From the NCBI GenBank assembly GCA_009733575.1, contig ML769414.1, positions 191,590 to 255,589 on the forward strand: a stretch of DNA of 64,000 nucleotides, written 5' to 3'. The notes below the pieces were generated by a model. That model did no database searches. It was not told the DNA's origin and worked only from the letters and a program-made list of their open reading frames with translations. This DNA comes from Gymnopus androsaceus JB14 (Eukaryota; Basidiomycota; Agaricomycetes; Agaricales; Omphalotaceae). A program made the position numbers and the translations under genes. How positions within the stretch are numbered: position 1 is the stretch's first letter; the number at the start of each line of letters is the position of its first letter. Shown here in pieces: positions 25,201 to 36,499 of this stretch.

Positions 25201-26331
25201 TTACATTTCTAGACTCAGAGGTAGTATCTCGCTCGACATCTCAATCTTCATACCAGCTTTACCCACTTGTATCAGCGGTCGATATACTTTCTCGTTAAAC
25301 AAACGTCCCCACACCTTCAACTCCACAGACTTCAAGCACGCGGTACCAATTTCTTCATCCAGAATCGGACCCGGCACCCATCGAGTGAGAATCATACTAA
25401 CAAATAGCTGGTCATTGTCAAGAGTGTGTCAGCTTTGGACAAGTGGGTTTCCAAAGTCATACGAGTTTTCAGTTCTGTGGGCATGAAGGCGTTTGATCCG
25501 TTCCATCGTAAGACGTGCTGGAGCTATGTTTCTCTGCTCCTCGGTGGATTTAGACCGATGAGGTTGGTAAACGTCCAAGTGGGAAGGACGGGAGCATGTA
25601 GAAGCAGCGTTATGAGGTTGTGAGCGGAGATGAACGCATCTTGTAACTGCAGGAAGGTGAGGGAACAACGGGAACGGAGAATGAAGGATGTCACTTCATG
25701 CTGTGGCTAAGCCATGGCTCGATCAACAATAATGGGCGTTATATGACGAAGCTGGACTGGAATCTACTACCATCCTTTTCAGAGAAGGATAGCATGCAGA
25801 TTTCAAGACTTTTTCAAATGTTTTTGGTGGTCCATTCCGTGTACAACTTTGCCGAAAAGAAACAGACAGTGACTGGAGGGTATTCGAGGTGTGAGGAGGG
25901 ATGGCGGGGAAATGAGAGCCAGACAACCTCGTATAAAATTTGTAAGAAAGCGATTCGAGTTTAGGAAGCATAGATGTGCAATAGACGCTGCCGGGACTGT
26001 CACAATCGAGTGTCAATGTCCGTCCAGGAAGTGAATCCAGATGTATTCTATGGCGTTAGTCTTAAAAACGTCTGCGTACACGACGAAAACGAGGTTCAGG
26101 ACCTCTGCCATAAGAAGACGCCTAATGGGAGCAAGAAGAGAGTCGAAGAATTCGAGCATCGTAATGACGAATCTCTGCATCAATATTTGTAACGATACCA
26201 GGATTTCCAAGACCTGGGTGGCAGAAGAAGGATATGGAGATCGAAGAAGCTTTAAAGGTCGGTGAGGTTATGGATGGAGATACAGCAGGCTCATGGAGCC
26301 TGAGCCTCTTTCGACAGTTTTCGCAGAACAT
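25201..26331 (-). pseudogene. F-box1-B: F-box-like protein with a large internal deletion
   Basis: Minus-strand copy of the F-box1 family. The N-terminus (MFCENCRK) and helix/F-box segment (SLLAPIRRLLMAEVLNLVF) are present. At about 26020 the sequence jumps from the residues after IHFLDG to LTLDCDSPGS, skipping roughly 470 bp of the intact gene. The C-terminal pieces (YPSLKRMVVD, MERIKRLHAH, SVELKVWGRLFNEKVYRPLI) survive in different frames with further losses. Non-functional. It is divergent from AAD2. Confidence 0.85.
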
Positions 26332-27182
26332 GTCGACATTAAACGGTGGATTATATATGGAGCGTTTAGGTCGAGCCCTAGAATTTCAATGGACGTGTAT
26401 TGGATGGCTAAAGTTGAACGCGGAGACAATGCCCTGACCTTCAAGTCGTTCCAGGAAAACTTTCAGTCGGAGGCAGCAAGCGGAATGATTAGTGAAAAAT
26501 TGTAAAAGCAAAAGAATTCGGGCGCACTGGTGTAACTGTGTTGGTGTCTGAGCAGATTCCTTTGTCCTTCCAAGTTACAGGTTTGGTCGAGACAAGCTGG
26601 AGCGCTCACTTCAGGCGCTTATTATGCTTCTATCCGTCAACCTCTCAAGTTCAACTCTCTTTCTTGTCTTTGAAACAAATTTTTCGTTTATACTTATCTA
26701 GGATACGCTTTATTCACGGAGAAGCCTCGCTTGGACTGATCGATATAATCATCATCCGTTGGCTGCGCGTACGCGGAATCGAGTTCACGATGATGGAAAC
26801 CCATTTTGTTGGTTGTGTTGCACGACCGCTTGAGGACAAATCCAAGCGAGTGTAGACCATGCTACTGCGTAATCAGACTAGTAATCGCTATTAGGAAACC
26901 AAAGGAAATCATCCGGGTATGTTTTACAAAATCTATATGGTTTACAGACCTAGGTGTATAATCGAATAATTTACAAACCTAGGTGTATAAACAAGTCCTG
27001 CAATGTATAACGGATCTTCGACGGAGCTGAATTCAAGATGTACGCAGGATGAACATAGGATATGCGGCTGAATTTTGATTCTAGGATACTCGTGGATAGT
27101 CGGCTAAATTTTGGTTTTAACGCTATAAAAGCAGGGTGCAAAATTCAGGTATATCTAAACTCCATTTCTGCTCCATAGTCAG
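26332..27182. promoter_or_regulatory. Shared F-box1/AAD intergenic region, copy B
   Basis: Divergent promoter region between F-box1-B and AAD2. It is partly repeated at 37321-38294 between F-box1-C and AAD3, including GACTAGTAATCGCTATTA, the CTAGGT-TATAA blocks near 26945 and 26975, and the GGATCTTCGACGGAGCTGAA block. The TATA box of AAD2 (TATAAAA, 27124-27130) is followed by GCAGGGT, identical in AAD3. Confidence 0.55.
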
Positions 27183-28695
27183 ATGTCTGTCTTCCAACAA
27201 CCAGCCCCTGAACCTCCCACAAAGCTTGGTGTTTATCGCCTACTCTCCCCTCGAGCAGGTGTGCGAGTGTCACCGATCTGCCTTGGAGGGATGAGTATTG
27301 GTGATGATGAAACCTGGAATACGGTATATTATTCTTCACCATCGTTGCATGTAACTGACTTTTTTCTCAGTTCATGGGGTCCATGGACAAAGAGAGGAGC
27401 ATGAAGCTCTTGGATGCCTATTACGATATGGGCGGTAATTTTATCGATACGGCGAATCTCTAGTGTGTTTCTATTTCTTTGGCTCTTTCTTAAACTGCGT
27501 GTAGCTGATGTATTTAATAGTCAAAACGAAACTTCAGAAATGCTCATTGGCGAATGGATGGAGAAACGAGGGAACCGTGACCAGATGGTTATTGCTACCA
27601 AGGCAAGTCTTTCCGCCTTCTGGTCCAGCTTTTCTAATCCCCGCAATGCTTAGTATTCAGCAAACTTTAAACATGGCAATTCCGCTGTCAAACAACAAAT
27701 CAGCTACATCGGAAACAACGCCAAATCCTTGCATATTAGTGTAGAGGCGAGCTTGAAAAAGTTACGCACGGATTACATTGATATTTTGTATGTGCACGCC
27801 TGGGATTGTGAGACCAGTGTGGAAGAGGTTATGGATAGCTTGCATAACCTGGTTGTGTCGGGAAAGGTGATTTATCTGGTGTGTTTGTTCCTTCCTGAGT
27901 CCGACATGCCACAGGACCGATCACATTTCCTGCAGGGAATTTCTGATACTCCAGCCTGGGTTGTTGCGCAGGCCAATACGTATGCTAGAGAGAAGGGAAA
28001 GACGCCATTTGTGATCTATCAGGGCGAGTGGAACGTCATGAAACGCTCATTCGAGCGAGATATCATTCCTATGGCGCGTTCGTTCGGTAAGTGCCATTCT
28101 TCTCCTCGAAACCTGACTTTTATAATTTCCTATTCCAGGTCTAGCGCTAGCTCCATGGGGTGTTCTCGAAAGAGGAAATTTTCGCACAGATGAGGAAGAG
28201 GAACAGCGTCGGGCCACTGGCGAACAGGGGCGGTCGGCTTTCGGTAAGGAGCGAACGGAGGACGAAGTGAAGATGAGTCATGCATTGGAGAAGGTAGCGA
28301 AGGATATTGGGGCCAAAAGTATCTCTGCAGGTAAGTATAAATTCCCATTTGATGAAGGATTGACGAAAACTCCCTGCAGTTGCTATCGCCTACGTGATGC
28401 ATAAAACTCCTTATGTCTTCCCAATCATTGGTGGACGCAAAATCGAAAATCTTGTGGATAACCTCGAAGCGTTGAGCATCACTCTTACCGATGAGAAAAT
28501 TCAAGAATTGGAGAGTGTGCTTCCCTTTGATGTAGGGTTCCCGAACAACTTCATCGTGAGTGAGATTCCTTAAACCGAATTAATTTAACTACTGACGCGC
28601 TGAACGTGGCTCAGGGCGACGGAAGCAGGCTGTTATCGACCACTGCTAAAACGCAGAGAATGCCATATCCGAAGGCACTTGGACCCTCTGCCTAG
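27183..28695 (+). CDS. AAD2: intact aryl-alcohol dehydrogenase-type aldo-keto reductase
   Basis: Eight exons (27183-27323, 27371-27462, 27521-27602, 27654-27878, 27936-28086, 28139-28330, 28380-28555, 28615-28695) give 379 aa, the usual AAD length. The AKR catalytic tetrad is visible: Asp in NFIDTAN, Tyr in LYQNE, Lys in VIATK and His in LYVHAWD. Later blocks fit the C-terminal half of the barrel: [70 protein letters not shown]. The family uses NADPH to interconvert aryl alcohols and aldehydes in lignin-related aromatic metabolism; the actual substrate here is inferred. Intron 3 starts with GC (AAG/GCAAGT), as in AAD1 and AAD3. The TATA box lies 53-59 bp before the ATG. This is the only undamaged AAD in the window. 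Confidence 0.9.
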
Positions 28696-28699
28696 TAGC

Positions 28700-29276
28700 T
28701 GGGTTATAACTGACCAGCACTTCGTTCCTTCAGTGCGGCTCTTACAGGTGCTATTGCCATTTTATGTACAAGTTTTTTTCATATATTAAAAAAATGTTAC
28801 TATGTCTCCGTTATTCGTCACTATGAGCTTCTCAATCTTCCCGATTTCCTCAATATCGTCAGTCAAAGCGAGTACAGTAATATCAACGCGGAAACAGTAA
28901 TAAGTCATCGTGTGACTGAACAAAGTTGATATGTAGTACCGAACAGCCTGGTTTAGATTCATCTGAAGGCAATGAACGTATGAATGCGATGCTGGTCACC
29001 TCAGTCTGAACCTTGAAAAGTTCCACAACGTCAGAGACAGGAATGCCCTTCATGTCAACAACACTGTAGCTGGAGTTGTACACAAGAAGAGTGGCGTTTA
29101 AAAGCTTAGTGAACCGAAGGTTCGATAACAGAATCGTTCAAGTTGAGTGCTTGACCCTGCTTGACCTCCGAACGTGGTAATAGCATCAATTCAACCGACA
29201 ACGCGCAAGTCTAGGGGGTTGCTCCATGAACAACTAATGCCGGGTGGGCGAATCTAAGGAAAGAAGGCTAAACCAA
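28700..29276. other. Convergent intergenic region, duplicated after AAD3
   Basis: The first about 200 bp (to about 28920) are repeated at 39855-40075, downstream of AAD3. Shared features include GCTATTGCCATTTTATGTAC and GGTCAAAGCGAGTA-type blocks, so the segmental duplication extends past the stop codon. No gene seen in the remainder. Confidence 0.5.
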
Positions 29277-30374
29277 TCATATTCTGGAAGCGTAGTACCG
29301 TGACATGTATGCATCTAGGCTTAATGACCGTATATGCATTAATGAGCACAGAGGGTTCACACCCTTGCCATAGTTTCCCAGAATATCTGGAACTTTGTAG
29401 CGTAGCCAGGCTTCATTGACTCGGTGGTACAAGTGAGTAGCAAAGGAGCCCCAACCTGCATTCAAGACAAAATGCTTCAGTCGATGGTCCTGAGAGAAGA
29501 AAGCATACTCACTGGGTGCTGAAGTTCCTGCTATGTATAAACGTCGATTGACGCCCCAAAAGTCGTCCGCCTCGGATAAACTATGGTCATGGAAGACTGT
29601 ATTATAGCTAGTGCGGATTTCACGCCCATGGAGATGCAACCCATCTTTTATTTTCTCCCTGATGGCAAAAGGATGATCAGGGATTGGATGCGATTCGTTT
29701 TTGGGACGGTCTGGTAGCCGTCTCAGTTTCGCATATAATAGGAAGTATAATGAATCAATGGTGCCCAACTTCCATCTGCCAGCCGTGACCCAGGAATCAG
29801 AGGGGGGAGATAGAAAAGATGTTGTTTCCGGGTCATGAATCACGAAATTGATGAGCACCTTGTGTTGCCCAAGGGAAGGAGGCTGACCAGTGGCGTGATC
29901 AAATAAAATTGATAGGTCGGTATGAGCCACTTGTGGTTGACCTCCAAGACAATATGCGAGGCAAGGGAGGAAGACCGTTTGGAAAGAGAGGCGTTGAATG
30001 CTTGGAAAGCAAGTTCGAAGGCCAACAAAGTTTCTCATGCGGAAAAAAATGCCCCAAACTCTGTAGGAGTGGATATCAACTCTCCACTCTCGCAAGTCAA
30101 GAAAACAAATCATGGTGCGCGCGCCTGTTCTGAGGTACTGTCTATCGTATACAAGTGATTTTCCGGTGCGGACAATTCCGGCCAGATAGAGAAGGTAGTT
30201 CAGGCAGGGAATGTGAATTGTGATGGAAGCGATGCGAGCAAATTGAGATTTCCAAGTGCTGTTGAGACAAGGGCAAGTTGTCATAAGGAGAATTCGCTCT
30301 GCTGAAGACAAGTCCGAGAACCACAGCTGTTGCAAGATTTTCTCGACAATCTCGGCTGGAAGTTGAGTATCCAT
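29277..30374 (-). CDS. F-box2-C: intact F-box-like protein
   Basis: Two exons (30374-29513 and 29455-29277) give 346 aa. The N-terminus MDTQLPAEIVEKILQQLWFS is an F-box: LP at the start, then an amphipathic helix, with W and L spaced as usual. The remaining part is alpha-rich and of unknown fold, with family blocks WKSQFARIASITIHIPCLNY, FFRMRNFVGLRTCFP, DDFWGVNRRLYIAGTS and ATHLYHRVNEAWLRYKVPDI. The intron is 57 bp (a multiple of three) and lacks a stop, so retention would also give an open frame. F-box2-A, -B and D are defective copies; this one is complete. Presumably an SCF ubiquitin-ligase adaptor with unknown target. The frame is open upstream to about 30497, but the ATG at 30374 matches the paralogues. 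Confidence 0.75.
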   Translation of the reverse strand: MDTQLPAEIVEKILQQLWFSDLSSAERILLMTTCPCLNSTWKSQFARIASITIHIPCLNYLLYLAGIVRTGKSLVYDRQYLRTGARTMICFLDLREWRVDIHSYRVWGIFFRMRNFVGLRTCFPSIQRLSFQTVFLPCLAYCLGGQPQVAHTDLSILFDHATGQPPSLGQHKVLINFVIHDPETTSFLSPPSDSWVTAGRWKLGTIDSLYFLLYAKLRRLPDRPKNESHPIPDHPFAIREKIKDGLHLHGREIRTSYNTVFHDHSLSEADDFWGVNRRLYIAGTSAPSEYAFFSQDHRLKHFVLNAGWGSFATHLYHRVNEAWLRYKVPDILGNYGKGVNPLCSLMHIRSLSLDAYMSRYYASRI

Positions 30375-30493
30375 CTCGAGCTTATGGTGATGAAGAACAG
30401 GGGGCTCGGCTACGACCCCTAATCGCATAGCGGCAGCTGTTGTTTCTCCGGATCGATCAGGCTGAAGCGCTGAAGTACCACGCGAATTATAAT

Positions 30494-30856
30494 TCACCTG
30501 ACAAATTCAGAACTCGTCCTCGCTGATGGAAGCAATGGAGTGGAAGGATTACGCGGCGTCGAAAGAGTGTAATTGGAGGCATTCGAGGGTGTGGATGGAA
30601 TCTTGGGAATGACCAATGGCAGGTGTTTTCGAATACGCGGACCTGGATGCTTTCGAGCTGGTACCATGCTCATTAGCTGTGCAGCTGATGGCTTAAACAC
30701 TCCTCTCATCTCATCGTTCCCTATTCCAGATGTCCCTGCGCCTCTCGGAATTTGTTCAACTGCTAGAGTGAGATCTAGTTCTACTGGCACTGAAGTAGGT
30801 GTGCTGAGCCCGGGGGTTGGCGGTAATGACTGATTTTCGCGGGGAGAATCATGCAT
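30494..30856 (-). other. Uncharacterised Pro/Ser-rich open frame
   Basis: A 120-codon open frame with proline- and serine-rich composition: LPPTPGLSTPTSVPVELDLT at the start and IPSTPSNASNYTLSTPRNPS at the end. Lengthy open sequence with this bias could be a disordered protein or the end of a broken gene. It lies between F-box2-C and an importin fragment; no family recognised and no matching exon seen upstream. Confidence 0.3.
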
Positions 30857-31189
30857 TAGGATATTCGAAGGTGAGATAACAAAGTTTTATTCGAAAGACA
30901 CGGAAAACGAGTGCAGGAGCACGTCGTGGATGTAGAGCAAAGACGCGTTGATGTGGCTGTACAACGACCATTACTAATACTTTTAGTTGCGGTTGATGAC
31001 CCGCGTGGGAACTCGCAGACTCTATATACACACATCCAACGGATCGTCAGTGTATTCGAGTCTGCTTATAGGAGACTAAGGCAGGGACCAGTTCCGGTAG
31101 ATAAAAAGCAAGGGCGCGAGGGAATGAGTCGTGAATGGGCCTGAAAAACCCGTAAGCTTAAGCTCGGAAGGGCCAGGAAAGAGCGGTCG

Positions 31190-31534
31190 TACTTTCTGAA
31201 TTCGGACTGCGAGACCTTCCCAGATACTATCCTTTGCGACATTGTTCCGAGGATCCATATTGAGGACCTTGAAAGCTTCCAGCCAGATAGGAATCACGTT
31301 AGCACCGGCTTCCTTGACGGCTTGAGGGTGTTGTTTTTTGACCATGAACAGTGAAATAACACATTGATAGAAGTTGGACACTCATGAGCGAGTAAGAGAT
31401 GTCTGTGTCTGGAATGGGTGAGTTTAGCGACTAGAAAGCGCTTGACCTGAAATACGCGCCTCAGTCGAACCCCAAATAGACAAAAGCACTGGAAGAAGAT
31501 CCCTGAGGGCGCCGTGAGCAGATTCTGGAGTGTA
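31190..31534 (-). pseudogene. Importin-9/Kap114-like fragment
   Basis: Two blocks fit the HEAT-repeat N-terminal third of importin-9 (Kap114) homologues. One is TPESAHGALRDLLPVLLSIW near 31534-31475. The other is FYQCVISLFMVKKQHPQAVK through WLEAFKVLNMDPRNNVAKDS and WEGLAVRIQ (about 31370-31192). The gene should be over 1,000 codons; only about 100 are present, and the flanks show no continuation. Importin-9 carries histones and TBP into the nucleus, so the functional gene must be elsewhere and this is a stray duplicated piece. Assignment is from remembered family pattern, not a search. Confidence 0.55.
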
Positions 31535-31846
31535 CATGTTGGAGGAGATTGAAGCTTCGCTCAAACAGGCTCAAACCCAATGCCGTGGTGCATCGTGTAA
31601 AAAACGCGAGCGCTTTTTTGGCGTCTTCCATTTCAACTTTTACAGTATATATAGCTTCATATCTTCTACATGTTACGGCCAAGCATCGCTAGATGACTCC
31701 GACTCTAGGGACGCTAAGAATTGCCCTCCATACGGTCGGAGATAGAAGAGTTGAGTGAACCCTCTATCCCATTGTATACGTTAGGGAACACCAAACAAAC
31801 GTGATGTTCAGTGAAAACAGAGCCCGGTGGGACAAGTATAATATAA

Positions 31847-34552
31847 TCAAAAACAACAAAGTTTATCTATCCAACGATGCTTGACTTTGTTCTCAGGCGA
31901 CTGGTGGACGTCAACACTCTTTGTAAACTTCTCCACGATCCGGCTAAGTTCAACTTTGGTTTGAGATGTGCGCTTCTTTACAGGCAGAGGCTTCAGCTGC
32001 CTCCGTATCCGCACGATAAGCTTCTGAGTGAGTCGATCCTGAGACTCTTCGGCACCCTAGCATTCAGAATACAGATAAGTAAAGCTAATATTTCAAGGAA
32101 AGCAACAAACCTCAGCCCATTTGAGTGCCCTCCTTTCATCTTCTTTACTATCTAATGAAGCCACATTGTCTAGCAAAACCTGCAACATCTCATCTGATGG
32201 GAGTGCATTCAGAAGATGTTTAATCCAATGATCCTGAGCGTAGATAACCTCGTCCTGAAGACAAGACATTTCTGAGAGAATCCAAATGCAGTATAACCCA
32301 ATTTCCTTGTGGCATTCCGCATAATCGATTTGAATCATAGTGAAGTTGTCTTTCCATCGATCATAACCGAATTCGGGTAGATTCATGTTCAAGGGCAAGA
32401 TGGATAGGTGTGCTGGGCAGGGAGAGCGCATGATCTCGTGGACTTGCGTCAAGTCCCACCGAGGGTGGTCCGGGAGGTGGGTTAGGAGGGAATGAGTCAT
32501 TTTTAATTTTAACCGGGGCTCATACGATTCCCATTGGCGGGGATGATACAAGATAAGATGAGTCCTGAGCGCCAAGATTACCACCATGAGGATTTCGCTG
32601 GCTTGAGTATTGAGAGAAGATGGTATTGGGATCTGAAAACCAAACTCGAACAATCCATATTGTTTGATCAGAATATCAAGGATTGGTAGATGATTATAAC
32701 TTTGCCGGAGGGCCTAAGGGTAGCAAATCAATAACGAATACAATGGATTGGAAAGAAAGACCAACGAACAAGGGCCCGCTGGACAACGCTTCCAAAATCT
32801 TTGAGACAATTTTCCAATGTGGCAATAAAAATGCTTAAGCTGGTGTTTTTATACTGCAAAGTGGTATTCAGGAGGCCACAAAGGTCAACCTGATTGAGCG
32901 CAGTTAGAATTTTGCTGCAGGATGGATTTTCGATGTTTCGAAAATGAGCACCCCAGAAACCGCATGCATAACCAAAGAATTCTGATTGTGCCACACTGTG
33001 AAATGATGCACTTGAGTTCGGATTCTAGAAAGAAAAAGAGTCTTACAATTCAAAATGATACTTCCAGTCATCCATGGTTGAATTTGAAATGATCTTCAGC
33101 AAGTAAAACAGAGCCCGCTCATGCTGTGCTTTCCTGTCAATAAAGTATCTCCCTGACCGTTTTCGATCAGTGAGAAAGTCGATGAAAGATGCATGGCGTA
33201 CTGTGATATCGTCACTGTCATTTTCAGGGATGAACAACACCGAATGTAGTCGGGACAATAATGACCAAAGCTTCCCCTTGGCAAGGGAAAAGACACCTTC
33301 AATAACAAAGGCCGATGTTTTTTCATAACGGTTGTCAAAGAATATGCCTACAGGCCTCAAAATGTGAGCCAAGACATCAAGGAGAAGCTCCCGCTGTGTA
33401 CATACAGAAAGAATCTGTATGTAGAGCAAGTCCAGATCAGGATATGGCGAGTCGAAATCGTCAGGCACAGTAATTTTTAGAATGATCACTAGCCGCTCGA
33501 CGGGAAAACCATCATAATCCCCAATCTACTTAAGCACGGTAGTAGCATAGATGAACTGACCGCAGGCCTTCTGCACAAGCTGCTGGATAACGCCATTGCC
33601 AGGCCAGTCTTTAGGCAAATGCTTCATGCTTCGTCCATGTTTTCGCCGGATTTTACGAAATCCATGTCGGAAAAACTTGGCGATATCTTTCCCGGATTCG
33701 AATGATTCCCCAATGTCGGTGCAATCCAGGATGCGGTGAAAGGCCCGATGACTGAAAGCATTACGTATGCAAGGCTCAGGTCAACTACAGATGAGGAACT
33801 TGAATGGCAAAGGCGGAGTTGCAGTTTTGGCTTTGCGGATGATGGATAGCAGACGCTCCTGAAATCCAATATCGATACATTCGTCGAGTCCATCAATGAC
33901 GATCAACCGAGGAAGGCTCTTCCATTGCTCGGTAGTCAAAGAATTGCAAGGTAACACAATGAGATCCCGAAACTGTTCTTCCAGAATAGCATGTATGATG
34001 TTAGGATTTTCGCGTACAGAAAGATTGATGGGGTACTCGAGGAGCGGTCCAAGTGTCGGCGATGTTGCTAGCTGGTGGGAGATAGTGATGAAGAATGAAG
34101 TTAATTTGTTTCGCGAAGGATCTGCCCGTGCAAAGAAGAAAGTAGCGGCTAGATGAGAAGCCGCAAACTCCTCTGATATGGTCTGAGCCACCGCCGATTT
34201 GCCTACACCGGCTGCGCCGTACAGCCAATAAATGGACGTCGAATCAGTGGCATCCGTAATCCAACTCCTCAGGATCTCAAGAACTTGAGTTCGAGTTCCC
34301 GGATGGCAGTTTGGAGGAGGAAACCGCTGCTCGGAATTATAAAAGGCGCCCTGGACAGTGTTTTGGTAAAGAATTTTAAGACCAGCTGCACAAAGGAGAT
34401 GTGAACCTCACACAGGATAAGTTGCAGATGATTTACGCACCGCAATCCTGGTCTTCCTGCTTTCCATGAAAGTTGTAGTTCACATTGCCTGCAACATTAG
34501 TGAACGATCCATTGTTTATTGTAAAGTTGCGGGCATTGGGGAAGATGGTCAT
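31847..34552 (-). pseudogene. NACHT/STAND NLR-like gene with one internal nonsense codon
   Basis: The start MTIFPNARNFTINNGSFTNV and the block GAFYNSEQRFPPPNCHPGTR are the standard N-terminus of Agaricomycete NACHT proteins. Intron 1 is 34440-34386. Walker A is GAAGVGKSAVAQ (about 34215-34180), Walker B is LIVIDGLDEC, and the sensor-type motif should be CSRPEP. Here it reads CS-stop-PEP: TGA at 33783-33781, consistent with a CGA-to-TGA change. Downstream of it the same frame stays open to about 33530. Later exons (KYHFEF/VAQSEFFGYACGF, LRQSYNHLPILDIL, KWAE/GAEESQDRL) can be joined with GT-AG introns to a TGA at 31847. Fungal NACHT proteins are regulated ATPases in non-self recognition. The single stop makes this copy null unless read through or misread. 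Confidence 0.75.
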
Positions 34553-36480
34553 AAAGAATGAGTTCTAAGGGCCAGCAAGAATTATCATTCCTTATGTCCA
34601 TCTCAAGTATATAGCTTTCAAACTCACACGTGTTACAACACAGATCTGGAACGAGAGTACTGTCAGCTACTGTAAGTTACTGTGTCATATTTCGGCTCCC
34701 ATTGTGCTTTCTTTGCTCGCTCTCAATCTTGCTCTCAGATTCGACCGACGACTGCTGTGATTGCCGTACATAACAAGATGCCAGGGGCTTCAAGAGCACT
34801 AGCACCATGTTCCGGTAGACATGTTTTTGGGGTCAGATATACATAACCTACAGCACGCTGTCAATTATTACGATCGACCACATAAAAAAAGAGTTTTTGT
34901 TTACCTGATCCGTCACAAGTATCATACTTTTGTTAGATTCTTCTAATGAGCTCTGTGCATCTGGAAACGCATATCTGTGGCTGTAGACTACTGTAGAAGC
35001 TAGGATCTACAGAGCTCTATGTAGATCGTGTAGGATGCTGTAGAACAAGATCCTGAGCCTTGCAAATCGGAGCATCCAAAAATGATACTTTCTCCGAAAC
35101 CCACATGCATGCGGGAAGCATAACATCTACTTTGGGTGTTAGCCCCGATGTCCCTGCTCAGATGCCCAAGTCTCCAAGTCAGTTTGATACTTTGATTGCC
35201 AGTGGATCAACAGACAAGTGGCATGCCACGGCAAGAGCTGACTTCAAACTTACCAGGGGGTAATCCGTCGGATGATTCCGTCCGAGAGTACTTAAGTTTG
35301 ACTTCGACATTTTTCTGCTTTGACTCTTCTGCTCCCCCCTCCATCTTGCCCTCCCAATTTCTAAGTGTAGTACAGTGACCTATAGCAAAATAATTTTCCT
35401 GTGAGTTAAACACTTTCCTTCCAATGTATAGACTCATAAGTATCCTCAAGATTTCTAGAGCTTAAGAACTCTCTGAGTGCACTTCACTGAACACTGTGAG
35501 TCTCTTAAACCTGCATTTTTTTTTTGTAGTTTCAACAATGTAGAATATTCTGTATCCCCGACTCGAAGTGAAACAGAGAATAGGGCCTTGTGCTCGCCAA
35601 ATGACATCTGAAATTTGCTGCCGAATTTGTTTGAATTGAATTTATAAGCTGTTTGTGATTATCTCGTAAAATTGCTTACTTTTTTTCGAATTTTAGTTCC
35701 GTTCTTGTTATAAAAGCCGTTACCCTCCTATTCCAGCCCTTTCTTTGTCGTCCATCTCGCTGGCTATAACGGTGAATGCTTGACCTTGCTACTCAGAAAG
35801 TGCCTCTCATTCTGAACAGACAGGCATTACAAACAACTTTCCTCCCTACCGCGGTCGTCGCTTTGCTTATGGCCCTCCCACTAGTATCTCAATAAGAAAC
35901 AATTGATTGAAAATGTGCTTACAATATGTGAAGAGCGCTTTCACTACCCCCTCCTGTCTCCAACATCTACTTATGCTGAAATTGCGGATCATGTTCTGGA
36001 GCCTTTCCCGCTGAATGTGCAGCGTGCAATCCGCTCCTCCTATCCAACGCTACCTTGTATCACTTGTGAAACGCATCCTCTTTATTCAAAGGAGATGCAG
36101 CCTCTCGTCAGAGAAGTATTTTTGTCATGTTCCCATGAAGAAATTGCTGCTTTGCAACGATCATTGCCTGTCACTGAACATTTTGGTTCCAGTGGGTTGC
36201 ATTTTTCTTGCCCAAAGTTGTCTCGTACTAAGTACTTCAAAAGATCTTTTGAAACTTTTGTCTTTGTGCTTCCAGCACGATTTCCATAGTTTGTATAGTT
36301 TACAAGACACTGCAATTATTGATACGTCACTCGCTGAAGAAACAATGGATGCCTCCAGAAGTGATTTTGATTTCCTAACGTGCTTGTTTAGCATCCTTTG
36401 TGTTCAGGGTTACCCGATGCACTCTTCTCAAAATCTATGCCAAGTTTCTTTTGTTTGATTCAAATGTCACCTGATACAAT
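34553..36480. other. Intergenic, no gene recognised
   Basis: About 1.9 kb upstream of the NACHT gene. An open frame at 35903-36289 (128 codons) has no homologue that I know and no supporting motif. A 10-base T run occurs near 35517-35526. No terminal repeats found. Confidence 0.4.
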
Positions 36481-36499
36481 GAATTCCAGTGGCGGAAGG

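Noticed and set aside
30494..31031. Continuation of the importin-like fragment downstream
   Set aside because: The translations after the fragment do not resemble importin HEAT repeats and change frame repeatedly.
35903..36458. Overlapping frames of 128 and 147 codons
   Set aside because: No recognisable motif, no intron-linked extension, no second copy in the window.
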